Below, piece by piece: positions 55,174 through 63,935 of a stretch of DNA of 64,000 bases; positions within the stretch are counted from its first letter, which is position 1, and each line of letters begins with the position of its first letter. Made by a program: the position numbers and the translations under genes. Under the pieces are notes generated by a model. That model saw nothing but the letters and a program-made list of their open reading frames with translations. It had not been told where the DNA came from and did not search any database. The stretch is from Methylocaldum marinum. Lineage in GTDB: Bacteria; Pseudomonadota; Gammaproteobacteria; Methylococcales; Methylococcaceae. Location of the stretch: positions 4,068,395-4,132,394 of the forward strand of contig NZ_AP017928.1 of assembly GCF_003584645.1 (NCBI RefSeq), written 5' to 3'.

Positions 55174-56013
55174 ATGAGCAAAATCGGCAAAACCTGGTGG
55201 GGCCAGCGCTTCATCGAAGCGATGGAGACCTTTACCGACCCGAAGCGGCTGCTGCGCGGACGCCAGTATCTCAGCACCCACCGCATTCTGGGATGGCGGG
55301 TCGAGCGGAACCGAGTCCTGGCACGGGTACGGGGACGGATGAGTCCTTATCTCGGGTTTTACGAGGAGCCGATCTACGAACTCCACATCGAGTTTTTGCC
55401 CCTGCCCGAGTCCGCTTGGGATAACGCGATCGGGCTAATCGGGAGTCGCGCGGGATTTCTGGCCCGGCTGCTGCTCAACGAAATGCCGGACGAGATCGAA
55501 AAGCCGTTCGAGGCCTTAGAGATCGATCTCCTGCCGCGGAAGCGCAAGGACATCGGAACCCATTGTTCGTGTCCCGATTCCGAAAACCCCTGCAAGCACA
55601 TTGCCGCGCTGTATTACCTGCTCGCCTCGCGGCTGGATCACGATCCGTTCCTGCTGTTCGAACTGAGAGGCCTTCCCCGCGACGAACTGGCCCGTCGGCT
55701 CCAGAAAACGCCCTTGGGGGCGGCCCTGGCCTCGGCCTTGACCGAGAACGGGGGCGAATTGTTTTCGGCCGAATCCTATTTCAGCCGCCCCCTGCCCGTT
55801 ACCGTGCCGGATACCGTCGTTCCCAGGGATTACTGGCGCGGCGCGAAAAAGCTGCCGTCCGGCGTAGAACCGCCGGAGCCCGCCCCGGTCTCGGGCATTC
55901 TGGTCAAAAAGGGCGGAGATTTCCCGCCGTTCTGGCCGAAGGACGTGTCTTTCGTCGAGGTGATGGACGCCTTTTACGAGCAGGTCCGGAAGAAAGCCAA
56001 AGATTGGATGTGA
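55174..56013 (+). CDS. SWIM zinc-finger protein
   Basis: A 279-residue protein whose centre carries the SWIM motif CxCx(n)CxH as HCSCPDSENPCKHIAALYYLL. The N-terminus 'KTWWGQRFIEAMETFTDPKRLLRGRQYLSTHRILGWRVERNRVLARVRG' and the middle 'YELHIEFLPL' match the proteins encoded next to bacterial SNF2 enzymes. The 3-base gap to the SNF2 gene shows an operon. The SWIM domain probably binds DNA or protein for the ATPase. Confidence 0.92.
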   Translation: MSKIGKTWWGQRFIEAMETFTDPKRLLRGRQYLSTHRILGWRVERNRVLARVRGRMSPYLGFYEEPIYELHIEFLPLPESAWDNAIGLIGSRAGFLARLLLNEMPDEIEKPFEALEIDLLPRKRKDIGTHCSCPDSENPCKHIAALYYLLASRLDHDPFLLFELRGLPRDELARRLQKTPLGAALASALTENGGELFSAESYFSRPLPVTVPDTVVPRDYWRGAKKLPSGVEPPEPAPVSGILVKKGGDFPPFWPKDVSFVEVMDAFYEQVRKKAKDWM

Positions 56014-56118
56014 ACGCGGTGCTGGCGAGTGGCTCGGGGATGAAGATGTTCCAGCGCTAAGGATATCCGTGAGCAGTTCTTGTCCCGAACCGAAACGGCC
56101 GCACGCGGGTCCCTCAGG

Positions 56119-56462
56119 CTTAAGGAAGCGCTGAATAAGCCCTCTCCCTCTGGAACAAATCGGCAGGGCGAGACGCAACGCGACGAGTGGGCAGGCCAAA
56201 GATGGGCTGCCCCGGACGCGCGAGCGAAGCGGGACAGCGTCGCGTGGCGAGGCCGATTGACTCGCCTCATCCCTGAGGCTCGCCCTTCGGGCCGTGCTTC
56301 GCACGTTCCCGTTCGCTCCCGGCGAACGGGTGCACGCGTGAGCGCCGCTTGCGGCTCCGCACAGGGAATGTGCGGAGTGACTGGGTTGGGTGAGGGCCTG
56401 TTAGATCAATCCGTTGCACAGGTTGCTTCTCCGAAGTGGAGACTTAATCAGAGCTTCCTTAA
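56119..56462. mobile_element. MITE-like element with terminal inverted repeats
   Basis: The left end CTTAAGGAAGCGCTGAATAAG (56119-56139) and the right end CTTAATCAGAGCTTCCTTAA (56443-56462) are inverted copies matching at 18 of 20 positions, enclosing about 300 bases without a transposase. The inside is GC-rich with several hairpins. A fragment of the same type is at 34474-34534. The right end overlaps the stop codon of the neighbouring minus-strand gene. I see no clear target-site duplication. Confidence 0.6.
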
Positions 56463-57901
56463 CGGGGTCCCGCTTTGCCCTCAACCGGTTGCGGCCGAGC
56501 CCGCGGCGTTCTCCGGCGCAGGATTTCGGTCAGGCTTTCGGCGGTCCGGAAGCCCGACAGGGGGATGCCCTGAGCCACAAAGGACGGCGCCTCCTCGAAG
56601 CCGAGTTCGAGCGCCTCGGCCGTGTCCCTTGCGATTGCCTCGCCGATCTCCCTCGAGGAAAGACACTGGAAGAAATCGGCCCGATCGATCCCCAGCCTGG
56701 CGGCGAGCGAGGACAAGGCATGGCCTTCGTACCAGACCTCGCCGAAGGCCGGGGGATTCCGTGTCAGAAGCTCGCTGCGCATACGCTGAAAGGCGCCCAG
56801 CCGGTCGGCGCAGCGGGACACGCGGGCCGCTTCGCCGGCTACCGGATCGTACACCGGGATGAAGTCGCGGAAGATCACGCGCACGTTTCCATCGGTGGCC
56901 AGCAGCCGGTCGATTTCGCGGTGGGTCTGCCGGCAAGGCGCGCAGCGGTAATTGGTGTAGACGACGATACGCAATTCGCCCGCTCCACCCAATGCGGGAG
57001 CATTCGCCTCGGTCATGGGCAGACGGGGCGGAGGGGGTTCCTCGAACAGGATTTCGATGCGGGCAGAGGCGCGCAGGCTTTCGACAAATGTCGTGCGGCG
57101 GGCGTGAGCTTTGCGGAAAGACAGGTATTGGCGGGCGCGTTCGGGGTCCGATACCGGCCGGCCGGCCGCGCGTTCCGCCTCGATGAAGGCATGCAATTCC
57201 TCATCGCCGACCGTCGTGTCCCCCGTAATTTGTTTCAGTAGAACTTCAGCAGCGACGCCGCGTCGCCGCGCCTCCCGGCCGAGCAGACGATGCTCGATGA
57301 GCGTCTCCGCATTGCGCCGGCGTTCGAGATGAATTTCCTTTCGCAGCCGATAAAAGTGAAGCGCCGCGGCTTGCTCGAGCGCGTCGGCCGGGATCGGGAC
57401 ATCGTCCACCCAAGCCACGGTTCGTTGCGGAGGTAGCGGCTGTTCGAGCTCCCCGCTTTCCGGAAGCAGGATTTTGACGGCATGGCCTTTCCCGAGATCG
57501 CGGCGGGCTTCGGCTTCCGCAGTCGCCCGCGCTTTCTGCTCCAGATAGTGGCGAATCGCGGGGTCCTCCGCGGACGGGTTCCGCCGGGTCTCGACAGGTG
57601 CGAAGGGGCCCTCGAAATCTTCCGCCCGTGAGGATCGAAAGGCGCGTACTGCTTCGTTGGTGGCCGGCTCGGGCGAAGACGGCTTCGTTTCGGGCGAGGA
57701 GGCCCGAAGGCGGCGATCGATCAGGCGGTCCAGCGTTCGGCCTGCCTGATCGGCCAGAGCCTTGTGCAATCGGTCGATCTTCGGGCGCGAAAGCGCATCG
57801 ATCTCGGATAAGGAAACGCTCTCGCCGCTGATTCTTAGCGCCGCCTGGTCGGCGAAAGCGGCCGGACTCATCGCCAAGAACATCAGAAGAACGATCCACA
57901 T
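56459..57901 (-). CDS. SurA-like chaperone / DsbA-like thioredoxin fusion, exported
   Basis: A 480-residue secreted protein. A signal peptide (MWIVLLMFLAMSPAAFA) is followed by two stretches that look like SurA/PpiC N-terminal modules: 'LRISGESVSLSEIDAL...RTLDRLIDRRLRAS' and 'AWVDDVPIPADALEQAAALHFYRLRKEIHLERRRNAETLIEHRLLGREARRRG'. From about residue 315 comes a DsbA-type thioredoxin domain with the active site YRCAPCRQTH (CAPC) and a likely cis-proline in EEAPSFVAQG. It probably helps folding and disulfide formation of periplasmic proteins. It is last of a three-gene operon, and its stop codon lies inside the MITE-like element, so the original C-terminus may be altered. Confidence 0.8.
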   Translation of the reverse strand: MWIVLLMFLAMSPAAFADQAALRISGESVSLSEIDALSRPKIDRLHKALADQAGRTLDRLIDRRLRASSPETKPSSPEPATNEAVRAFRSSRAEDFEGPFAPVETRRNPSAEDPAIRHYLEQKARATAEAEARRDLGKGHAVKILLPESGELEQPLPPQRTVAWVDDVPIPADALEQAAALHFYRLRKEIHLERRRNAETLIEHRLLGREARRRGVAAEVLLKQITGDTTVGDEELHAFIEAERAAGRPVSDPERARQYLSFRKAHARRTTFVESLRASARIEILFEEPPPPRLPMTEANAPALGGAGELRIVVYTNYRCAPCRQTHREIDRLLATDGNVRVIFRDFIPVYDPVAGEAARVSRCADRLGAFQRMRSELLTRNPPAFGEVWYEGHALSSLAARLGIDRADFFQCLSSREIGEAIARDTAEALELGFEEAPSFVAQGIPLSGFRTAESLTEILRRRTPRARPQPVEGKAGPR

Positions 57902-57910
57902 TGCACGGTA

Positions 57911-58525
57911 TTATCGAACCGGTTCGCCGGGCTTCGCCGGATGCACTTCCTCGATGGGATCGCCGTCGAGTCCCCTCAGAAAATCCGAGAAACCGATGCC
58001 GAGTTCTTCGCGCAAAAGACGATCCGATTCCACCAGGACCAGTGTGCGCGCCAGGTGGTCACGCAGTGAATCCGGATCGCCGGGATCGAGAAATTCCGGC
58101 CGCAGCCCCACGGATGCCTCGCGCAGCCGCCGCAGGCCATCGAGCAAGCGTGTCATTCGCTCGGGGCTGAGCCTTTGGCCCAAACGCTGTTCCACCTCGC
58201 GTTCGAGCGCGCTGCTGACCAGGGTATCCCATTGCGCTTGGCGCATGGGATCGAACTCTGTATCGGGAGGGGGCGGCGGCATAGGAGTTCTTGGCGAGGA
58301 GGCCGGACCGGATGGCTCTTGGCCCGGAGCGGCCGGGGTTTTATCCTGACGGGGCGAGGCCGGCGCCGGCCTCGCCCGCAACATCGCAAGCTCCCGTTCC
58401 GCCTTCTGCGCGCGTGCCCGCCAAAGTTCGGTCTCGTCGTCGACCGATACCTGCGGCGAACGGCCGAACAGAAGCGCCGCCGCCGCGATCCCTGCACCCG
58501 ATAAGAAGGCGGCGATCCGGCTCAT
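57911..58525 (-). CDS. Exported or membrane-anchored protein, unknown
   Basis: A 204-residue protein with an N-terminal hydrophobic segment (AAFLSGAGIAAAALLF), a short coiled coil (ELWRARAQKAERELAMLRAR), a proline-rich linker (about 53-92) and a helical C-terminal domain ('MRQAQWDTLVSSALEREVEQRLGQRLSPERMTRLLDGLRRLREASVGLRPEFLD'). No family is recognised. It sits between the SGNH hydrolase (6-base gap) and the SurA/DsbA fusion (9-base gap), so the three act as one unit in the periplasm. Confidence 0.75.
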   Translation of the reverse strand: MSRIAAFLSGAGIAAAALLFGRSPQVSVDDETELWRARAQKAERELAMLRARPAPASPRQDKTPAAPGQEPSGPASSPRTPMPPPPPDTEFDPMRQAQWDTLVSSALEREVEQRLGQRLSPERMTRLLDGLRRLREASVGLRPEFLDPGDPDSLRDHLARTLVLVESDRLLREELGIGFSDFLRGLDGDPIEEVHPAKPGEPVR

Positions 58526-58531
58526 GAGGAT

Positions 58532-59416
58532 TTAGTCGAGCTCCTGGTGTTGCTTGAACGGACCGCTATTCCAAGTCTCTCTCGAAAGGGCCTTCTGCCC
58601 TTCCCAGGAACTATGAAAGCAGTCGAGGTTGGAGAGCTCGCTCTGCGTAAAACGATAGGTGAAGCTCGCGTCGGTAAAGGTGATGAACTTGTCCTGGTTC
58701 TGCGCGGCCTTATTCTCGGTAACCTCGCGGAGGATCCGGTTATACGCAACGATGCGGGATAACACGAAGGCCCGATCCGCGTCGGTTGCCTGCGGCGAGA
58801 GCACCGAGCCGCAGTTGCCGGATCTCGCCCAAACGTCCGGGCAATCGACCAAGCCCAGCGCCTGCTTGACCCGACCCTGGTTATACACCTCGATGATGTT
58901 GGGGATGGCCACCACCTGCACGGTAGCGCCCGCAGCCAGGTTCGTCAGCAAGGTATCCAGGCCGCCCTCGAAGCGCTCCCTGAACTGCCCATCGGTCGGC
59001 AAATCGGCGACGGAGTCCCGACAGGCATCGTTCGAACCCAGCAGCACGGTGGCGTAAGTCACGTTCTTGCCGGCCGCACCAGAAGCCTGGGACGTTAAAT
59101 CGCCCATCTCGGCACCGTTTTCGGCCGCCGTTTGATTACTGCGATGGCTATCGCCGAAGTTGGCGTCGATACGCTGGTTGTGCGATTCGACGTCGGGCAA
59201 GCCGAAAAGGTCCTCCCAAAAGCCGTGATAGCCGTTCACCCAGCTCAGGTGCGGATTGTCCAGTGGCGTATTCGCATTAAATCCCCGCGTCATGGAATCG
59301 CCCGTCGAAAAGAGCCGTTTCGGTTCGCTTTGGCCCGGCTCCAGGGCGAGTGCGGAGCGTACTACGAGGAACGCCGTCAATAGGGTTCCTGTTGCGGACA
59401 GACGATGCGTTCTCAT
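58532..59416 (-). CDS. Secreted SGNH/GDSL-type hydrolase
   Basis: A 294-residue exported esterase- or lipase-like protein. A signal peptide (LLTAFLVVRSALA) precedes block I FSTGDSMTRGF with the catalytic Ser; block III is VLLGSNDACRD with the Asn; the C-terminal NLDCFHSSWEGQ gives the Asp-x-x-His pair. The start at 59416 (MRTHRLSATG) is chosen for its AAGGGA ribosome binding site; the open frame begins 16 codons earlier. First gene of a three-gene operon. Substrate unknown. Confidence 0.85.
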   Translation of the reverse strand: MRTHRLSATGTLLTAFLVVRSALALEPGQSEPKRLFSTGDSMTRGFNANTPLDNPHLSWVNGYHGFWEDLFGLPDVESHNQRIDANFGDSHRSNQTAAENGAEMGDLTSQASGAAGKNVTYATVLLGSNDACRDSVADLPTDGQFRERFEGGLDTLLTNLAAGATVQVVAIPNIIEVYNQGRVKQALGLVDCPDVWARSGNCGSVLSPQATDADRAFVLSRIVAYNRILREVTENKAAQNQDKFITFTDASFTYRFTQSELSNLDCFHSSWEGQKALSRETWNSGPFKQHQELD

Positions 59417-59747
59417 TGCGATTCCCTTTGCGCAGCGATTCCTAAGTGACTCATGAACCGCCAAGAAAGTTCATGAGTGCTGGCCCGGTCCGAGCTTATT
59501 GCTTCCATTCTTTTCTGCTGTTTCGATAAGGCTCAAATACCCATCCTCCACCCTACAAAAAAGGAATGCCTTATCGAAAGCGATTTGGAAGAAGGCCGAT
59601 GAACAATTTTGCGCAGTAACCCGAATGGAAGCAAAAGGCGCATAGTTCGACCTCCGCGCGATTCGGTTTCTTGTCCGATTACGGCGACGAGCTTGCCAAC
59701 GAGACGCTGGGCCTTGCGTAGACCACCCTGATCGCTGAACCAGGAGT

Positions 59748-59981
59748 CTACTGCCGGCGAGAGTCCTCGAGGAATCTCGTCCAGGTTTCATTTGGCTCCC
59801 ACACGCGCCCGATATGTGCCCGGCCCTGCTCGGGCGACCAGTCGAGCCGAGCCTGGCCGTACAGCGCCATGAAGCAGGAGACCCGGTAATTGGCGGAGCA
59901 GTGGGCAAACGCCTTTTTGCCTTTCGACCGGTCCATCAGTTCGAGGAACTGCTGGAAATCGCTCCACTGGGGCGCGCGGTG
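59748..59981 (-). pseudogene. Remnant of a tyrosine-phosphatase-like gene (C-terminal part)
   Basis: The frame reads APQWSDFQQFLELMDRSKGKKAFAHCSANYRVSCF, then MALYGQARLDWSPEQGRAHIGRVWEPNETW. This is the C-terminal third of the bacterial protein-tyrosine-phosphatase-like family, with the HCxxNxRxS active-site loop. The N-terminal two thirds are missing: upstream the frame runs into the end of the paiB-like gene. It is therefore a truncated, probably dead, gene. Confidence 0.65.
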
Positions 59982-59983
59982 AG

Positions 59984-60661
59984 TTAGCCTTGTTCGCCTT
60001 TTTGCGGATTCGTGGATTGGCTATCCCCGTCTGAATATTCCTCGATGAGACCCGCCATTTCCAGGGCGCCATGAGTCCCTTGTTGCTTGAGTCCAAGGAC
60101 CACGCCCGCACAATTATGCGCGGGCTGATTCTGGCATAGCTTCCATTTGCCCACGAGTCTGGTGATTATGATCTCGATGCCGACAATGGCTTCCATCAGA
60201 CGCGCGGTGAAGTCGCCGGGAGCGTCCGAGACCGACCACGGCGCGCTGAACGAGCTTTCCTGCCGCTCGGTAAGTGCTTCGAGCTGGTTTCGCAGCCAAA
60301 CCGGGTCATCAACGACGCGAAGCGAACCATAGGCGTGTACGACCGCATAATTCCAGGTCGGAACCACCTTGCCGTGCTCGCGTTTCGTGGCGTACCAGGA
60401 CGGTGTGACGTAACTGTCGGGACCCTGGAATATCGCCAATGCCTCCACATCCGCAACCAGGTTCCGCCACATCGGATTCGAGCGTGCAACATGACCGCGC
60501 AGCGCGCCGAATCGGCCCGGCTCTTCGGAGAGATGCGGAGGGATGTGATTGGCATCGATCCCGCCGGACGACAAGGTAGCCAGCGTGGCCAGCGGATGAG
60601 CGCGGATCAGCCGGTGCAGGACTTCAAGTCGGGTTTCTTCGAAATGCGGCGGAACGTACAT
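59984..60661 (-). CDS. PaiB-like FMN-binding protein
   Basis: A 225-residue protein of the PaiB family (FMN-binding split-barrel; Bacillus PaiB is a negative regulator of sporulation and degradative enzymes). Matches run the whole length: MYVPPHFEETRLEVLHRLIRAHPLATL, 'ANHIPPHL', 'HVARSNPMWR', 'IFQGPDSYVTPSWYATKREHGKVVPTWNYAVVHAYG', and 'GIEIIITRLVGKWKLCQNQ'. The start at 60661 is fixed by a GAGGAAGG ribosome binding site; the earlier ATG at 60676 overlaps that site. It is flanked by two truncated genes. Confidence 0.9.
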   Translation of the reverse strand: MYVPPHFEETRLEVLHRLIRAHPLATLATLSSGGIDANHIPPHLSEEPGRFGALRGHVARSNPMWRNLVADVEALAIFQGPDSYVTPSWYATKREHGKVVPTWNYAVVHAYGSLRVVDDPVWLRNQLEALTERQESSFSAPWSVSDAPGDFTARLMEAIVGIEIIITRLVGKWKLCQNQPAHNCAGVVLGLKQQGTHGALEMAGLIEEYSDGDSQSTNPQKGEQG

Positions 60662-60706
60662 AGCCTTCCTCGTCAATTTGCGGCCGGAAACGGGCGTTGC
60701 GGGATT

Positions 60707-61069
60707 TTACACCGTCCGCGGCGATGAACCGTTCGAAGCGGGAAGCACATAGGAAACCCGGGTGTCATTGACCGTGACCACACCCTGCTTCTGCAGCTCT
60801 TGTAGCAGGGACGTCAACTCTTGTTCGGACAATTGCTTCTGAAATAGGGAGTTGATCGTGCTCGCGAGTGTTTTCGCAGTGCGCGGCTTTGAAGCGCCGC
60901 GGCGCTGGAGATCACTGATGATTAGGTCGAGTTTCTCGGGTGCGGCCATCGGATGTGCCGCTTTCACGATCGGTATGTCGGTAACGTCCCGCGATCGGCA
61001 AGCCAGAATCTTCCTGCTTTTGAGACGTTGAATCAGAGGATCGAAACCGGTGTCCTCAAAAAAGTGGCG
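60707..61069 (-). pseudogene. Remnant of a PIN-like-domain protein (C-terminal part)
   Basis: The open frame begins after an in-frame stop at 61070-61072 and reads HFFEDTGFDPLIQRLKSRKI, then LACRSRDVTDIPIVKAAHP and a helical tail with 'RTAKTLASTINSLFQKQLSEQELTSLLQELQKQGVVTVNDTRVSYVLP'. I recognise this as the second half of PIN7/NYN-like proteins, whose usual core 'SKDTGFDPLI' is preceded by about 100 residues missing here. The junction lies next to a run of six Ts, so a frameshift is possible. An internal start (ATG at 60949) could still make an 80-residue winged-helix-like piece. Confidence 0.55.
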
Positions 61070-61418
61070 TCATACCCCAAGTTCCCCTGCATCGAGATAC
61101 AGGGCATCGGCAAACAGTCCAGCCGTCGCTAAAGCGTAGATGAAAACGCCGAAATCTTGGAACTGCCGCGCTACCGGGGGAACTTTTCAGGCGTAAAGCG
61201 GCCTTGAGCAGTAAGCGCTGATGAATTGTCGCCAACGAGCGCTGTGGACGCGGGAGCAACTTCGAATGTATCCGTTTTTGGGGTTGGATTGAAAAATGCC
61301 CGTCACCGGGCCGGCAGACTTATTCCCTGCGGGTGACTCGAAACCGCCTGATGTCGGCAAAGACGCGCTGAGCGGGGACCTGCCGGATCGGAAAATTCTG
61401 AAGACCTGTTTGAGTCCC
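61070..61418. other. Region between PIN-like remnant and radical SAM gene
   Basis: About 350 bases with only short frames and no recognisable protein family. It may contain decayed 5' sequence of the PIN-like gene and the radical-SAM promoter. Confidence 0.4.
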
Positions 61419-62384
61419 ATGCCTATGAAGCCGATGAAGAACGTTTCGGAACGCTTTCGAGCCGCCTATCTCGGCCTGCTTGAGAACGGGGAATTGGAAC
61501 AGCGGGTCCGTATCGCCCGGCAGCACCTGCAATCCTGCGATCTCTGCGCGCGCTATTGCCGGGTCGATCGGCTGCGGACCACTCAAGGCGTGGTTTGCAG
61601 GACCGGGGACCGTGCCGTTGTGTATAGCTATGGTCCGCATCGCGGCGAAGAGGATGTGCTGCGCGGCTGTAACGGCTCGGGGACGATTTTCTTCAGTTGG
61701 TGCAACATGCGCTGTGAATTCTGCCAAAACTGGGAAATCAGCCAAAAAGGCGAGGGTCGCGAGGTTGAACCGGAACAATTGGCGGCGATGATGCTGGACT
61801 TGCAGGCCCGAGGCTGCCACAACATCAATTTCGTCACTCCTAGCCATGTGGTGGCGCAAATTCTGGCAGCGACGTTGATCGCTGCCCGGCAGGGGCTGAA
61901 GCTACCGCTGGTCTACAACAGCGGTGGCTATGACAGTCCCGAAGCTCTCGCTCTGCTGGACGGGGTCATCGACGTCTACATGCCGGACATGAAATACGGC
62001 GATTCCGTTACCGCCCATCGGTATTCGCATGTGCGGAATTATTGGGAGTTCAGTCGGGCGGCGGTCAAGGAAATGTACCGCCAGGTCGGCGACTTGCGGC
62101 TGGATGACAATGGTTTGGCCTATCACGGCTTGCTGGTTCGCCATCTCGTCCTTCCGGCCGGCCTGGCCGGCACGGAAAATGTTCTGGAATTCATCACCCG
62201 GGAGATTTCCACCGAAACCTATCTCAATCTGATGGGCCAGTATTATCCGTGCTACCGGGCCGAAGAGCGTCCGGAATTGGCGCGTCCGATTACTGCGGCG
62301 GAGTACAGGGAAGCGCTGGACATCGCCAGGCGTTTCGGTTTGGCCCGGCAGGATCGAATTTCGCGGAGAGGCCGTCTACTTTGA
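61419..62384 (+). CDS. Radical SAM protein (PflX/COG1313 type)
   Basis: A 321-residue radical SAM protein of the PFL-activase-like group. The iron-sulfur motif is CNMRCEFCQN (CxxxCxxC), preceded by FSWxN-type 'GTIFFSW' and followed by the GGY-x-S region 'YNSGGYDSPEAL', 'IDVYMPDMKYGD' and 'MGQYYPCYRA'. N-terminally, CDLCARYCRVDR supplies further cysteines, as in the COG1313 family. The start is uncertain: the frame opens at 61296, and ATGs at 61419, 61425 and 61434 precede the conserved part. Substrate unknown. Confidence 0.88.
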   Translation: MPMKPMKNVSERFRAAYLGLLENGELEQRVRIARQHLQSCDLCARYCRVDRLRTTQGVVCRTGDRAVVYSYGPHRGEEDVLRGCNGSGTIFFSWCNMRCEFCQNWEISQKGEGREVEPEQLAAMMLDLQARGCHNINFVTPSHVVAQILAATLIAARQGLKLPLVYNSGGYDSPEALALLDGVIDVYMPDMKYGDSVTAHRYSHVRNYWEFSRAAVKEMYRQVGDLRLDDNGLAYHGLLVRHLVLPAGLAGTENVLEFITREISTETYLNLMGQYYPCYRAEERPELARPITAAEYREALDIARRFGLARQDRISRRGRLL

Positions 62385-62556
62385 GCCAAAAGACTGACGC
62401 CCATTCAAAATAAGCAGTGGGGCTTGCTACTCAAAGTCCGCACGGCGTTCCCCGAGCGCAGTAGCGGGCCGGCGTACGCCGAATTCTGCACCTAGTCCGG
62501 CCATGCATTCGGGGCAACAGCCGGAAGCCATCGCCCCCGAATGCCGGCTACTCGCC

Positions 62557-63009
62557 TTATTCAGCCTTACATATGCCCGGACAATCGGCGCCGCCTTTGG
62601 CGGGGTCGCAGTCGTCGTTGGGATCGTCGACACAGACCTGGCCATCGGGGCACTGGAGGCCTGCTATCCCGCCGCAGGCTACGGGTTCGGTTTTCACGCA
62701 CTCGCCCTCGTGGTCGATGGATACGCCTGCGGCAGCCGCTTCGCAGGCATTGCCATAGGTTTTTCCGTCGCAACCGCAGACCGGTTTGAATTCTCTGGTA
62801 CAGGCGTCGGGTTTGGCTTTGCATATGCCCTGTGCATCCGCGACCTTGCATTGGCCGACGCCAAGGTCACAGTATTGCCCTTCCGGGCAGGTTAACCCGC
62901 GGATAGTACCGCAGATGGTTTCCGGAGATTCGGGCTGAGTCTCGCGATCACAGCCGGACAGGAGAACAACCAGGGAAAGATAAACCATCAATATGATGTG
63001 CCTTTTCAT
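62557..63009 (-). CDS. Kazal-type protease-inhibitor lipoprotein
   Basis: A 150-residue lipoprotein with signal peptide and lipobox VLLSGC (Cys about residue 20). The mature part has a Kazal domain, CTREFKPVCGCDGKTYGNAC followed by 15 residues and GEC, the classical serine-protease-inhibitor pattern. It is flanked by two similar cysteine-rich units: ICGTIRGLTCPEGQYC before, and ACGGIAGLQCPDGQVC after. A GGAG ribosome binding site precedes the ATG. It may protect the cell surface from proteases of predators or hosts; that is inference. Confidence 0.88.
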   Translation of the reverse strand: MKRHIILMVYLSLVVLLSGCDRETQPESPETICGTIRGLTCPEGQYCDLGVGQCKVADAQGICKAKPDACTREFKPVCGCDGKTYGNACEAAAAGVSIDHEGECVKTEPVACGGIAGLQCPDGQVCVDDPNDDCDPAKGGADCPGICKAE

Positions 63010-63536
63010 ACACTATTCTCCATGTTGTCCAACATCCTGCGATGTTGTCGTAAGGCCATTAGATGCCGTAATTTTGCTCGAGCCCGGTCTCCCTTTATCT
63101 TCCATATCATCCTCCGTGCACTCCTTTAGCGGGCGCCGGCCCAGTATAAGTACGCATTGAGAATGGCGTAAAGCTTTGTTTGCAGAAGGCGCATGAGCGC
63201 TTACCGGTCTGTCACCACGGTTCGAGACAAGTCTGCACCTGCGACGAAAACCGGAAGACTGCGGGTAAGTGACGAGCCGCGTGAGTCAAGGTCGCGCGTC
63301 TGCGCGCCCTGACAGCGGGCCGAAATGCCGGGCGGGTATCTATGGGGCTGATAACTGGACTGGCGAATGCCAAGCGATCGGCACCACATTTTTCCGCCGC
63401 ATGGGCGTTCAGGCTGATTCGGCTAATCCGGCAAGAGGTGCAAAAAAAATCAAAACGCATCGTCAGATTTTTCTGACGTCGCATACGGACTATACTGTAC
63501 GCGTTTTAACCGGCCGTTCGATCATCGAATCAGTTC
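63010..63536. other. Divergent region upstream of Kazal gene and exported protein gene
   Basis: A 527-base gap with no convincing gene. It contains a small inverted repeat, CGTCAG-ATTTTT-CTGACG (63461-63478), just upstream of a TATACT -10-like element (63491-63496), a likely promoter and operator for the gene at 63537. Confidence 0.5.
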
Positions 63537-63935
63537 GTGACCATCCGTCTTCCGCGTACGTTCCTCCTGGTCCTCCTGACGCTGATGCAAGTCATTGCGC
63601 CGTGGACACATGCGCACACCGGGGACGAAACCGGCGGCTTCCTCCATGTTCCGGGACTGGAATTTTTCTCGAAAACCGGAAAAGCGACGATCCAGGCCGA
63701 TGCACCGCCGCTCGAACGGGACGTCATTATCGGCGTTCAAGCCGGATTTTGGGGAGAGGCCGGCAAAGCCAAGCTTTCCCCGAGCGCGGACAATGAGCCA
63801 TGTCTCCACACCGCCGCCATGACGGTCCGGCACCCGCAACTTGCCGCACACCTAGCTTCGATCGAAACCCCACGCTTGCCGCCTTCGCGCTTTTACCGCG
63901 TTGCCGTTCCGCGCGCTCCACCGCCAAACATTTGA
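63537..63935 (+). CDS. Small exported protein, unknown
   Basis: A 132-residue protein with a GTG start and a signal peptide (FLLVLLTLMQVIAPWTHAHT). The mature part has no domain I recognise: 'FLHVPGLEF', 'VIIGVQAGFWG' and a proline-rich basic C-terminus. The remaining 65 bases of the window have no supported gene; an ATG at 63986 could open the next one. Confidence 0.6.
   Translation: MTIRLPRTFLLVLLTLMQVIAPWTHAHTGDETGGFLHVPGLEFFSKTGKATIQADAPPLERDVIIGVQAGFWGEAGKAKLSPSADNEPCLHTAAMTVRHPQLAAHLASIETPRLPPSRFYRVAVPRAPPPNI

Noticed and set aside
53407-55386. 659-residue minus-strand frame opposite the SNF2 gene
   Set aside because: The plus strand carries all SNF2 motifs in order; the opposite frame is an antisense artefact of high GC.
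55563-56862. Plus-strand frames across the MITE-like element
   Set aside because: They are Arg/Pro/Ser-rich, cross the inverted repeats and overlap real genes on both sides.
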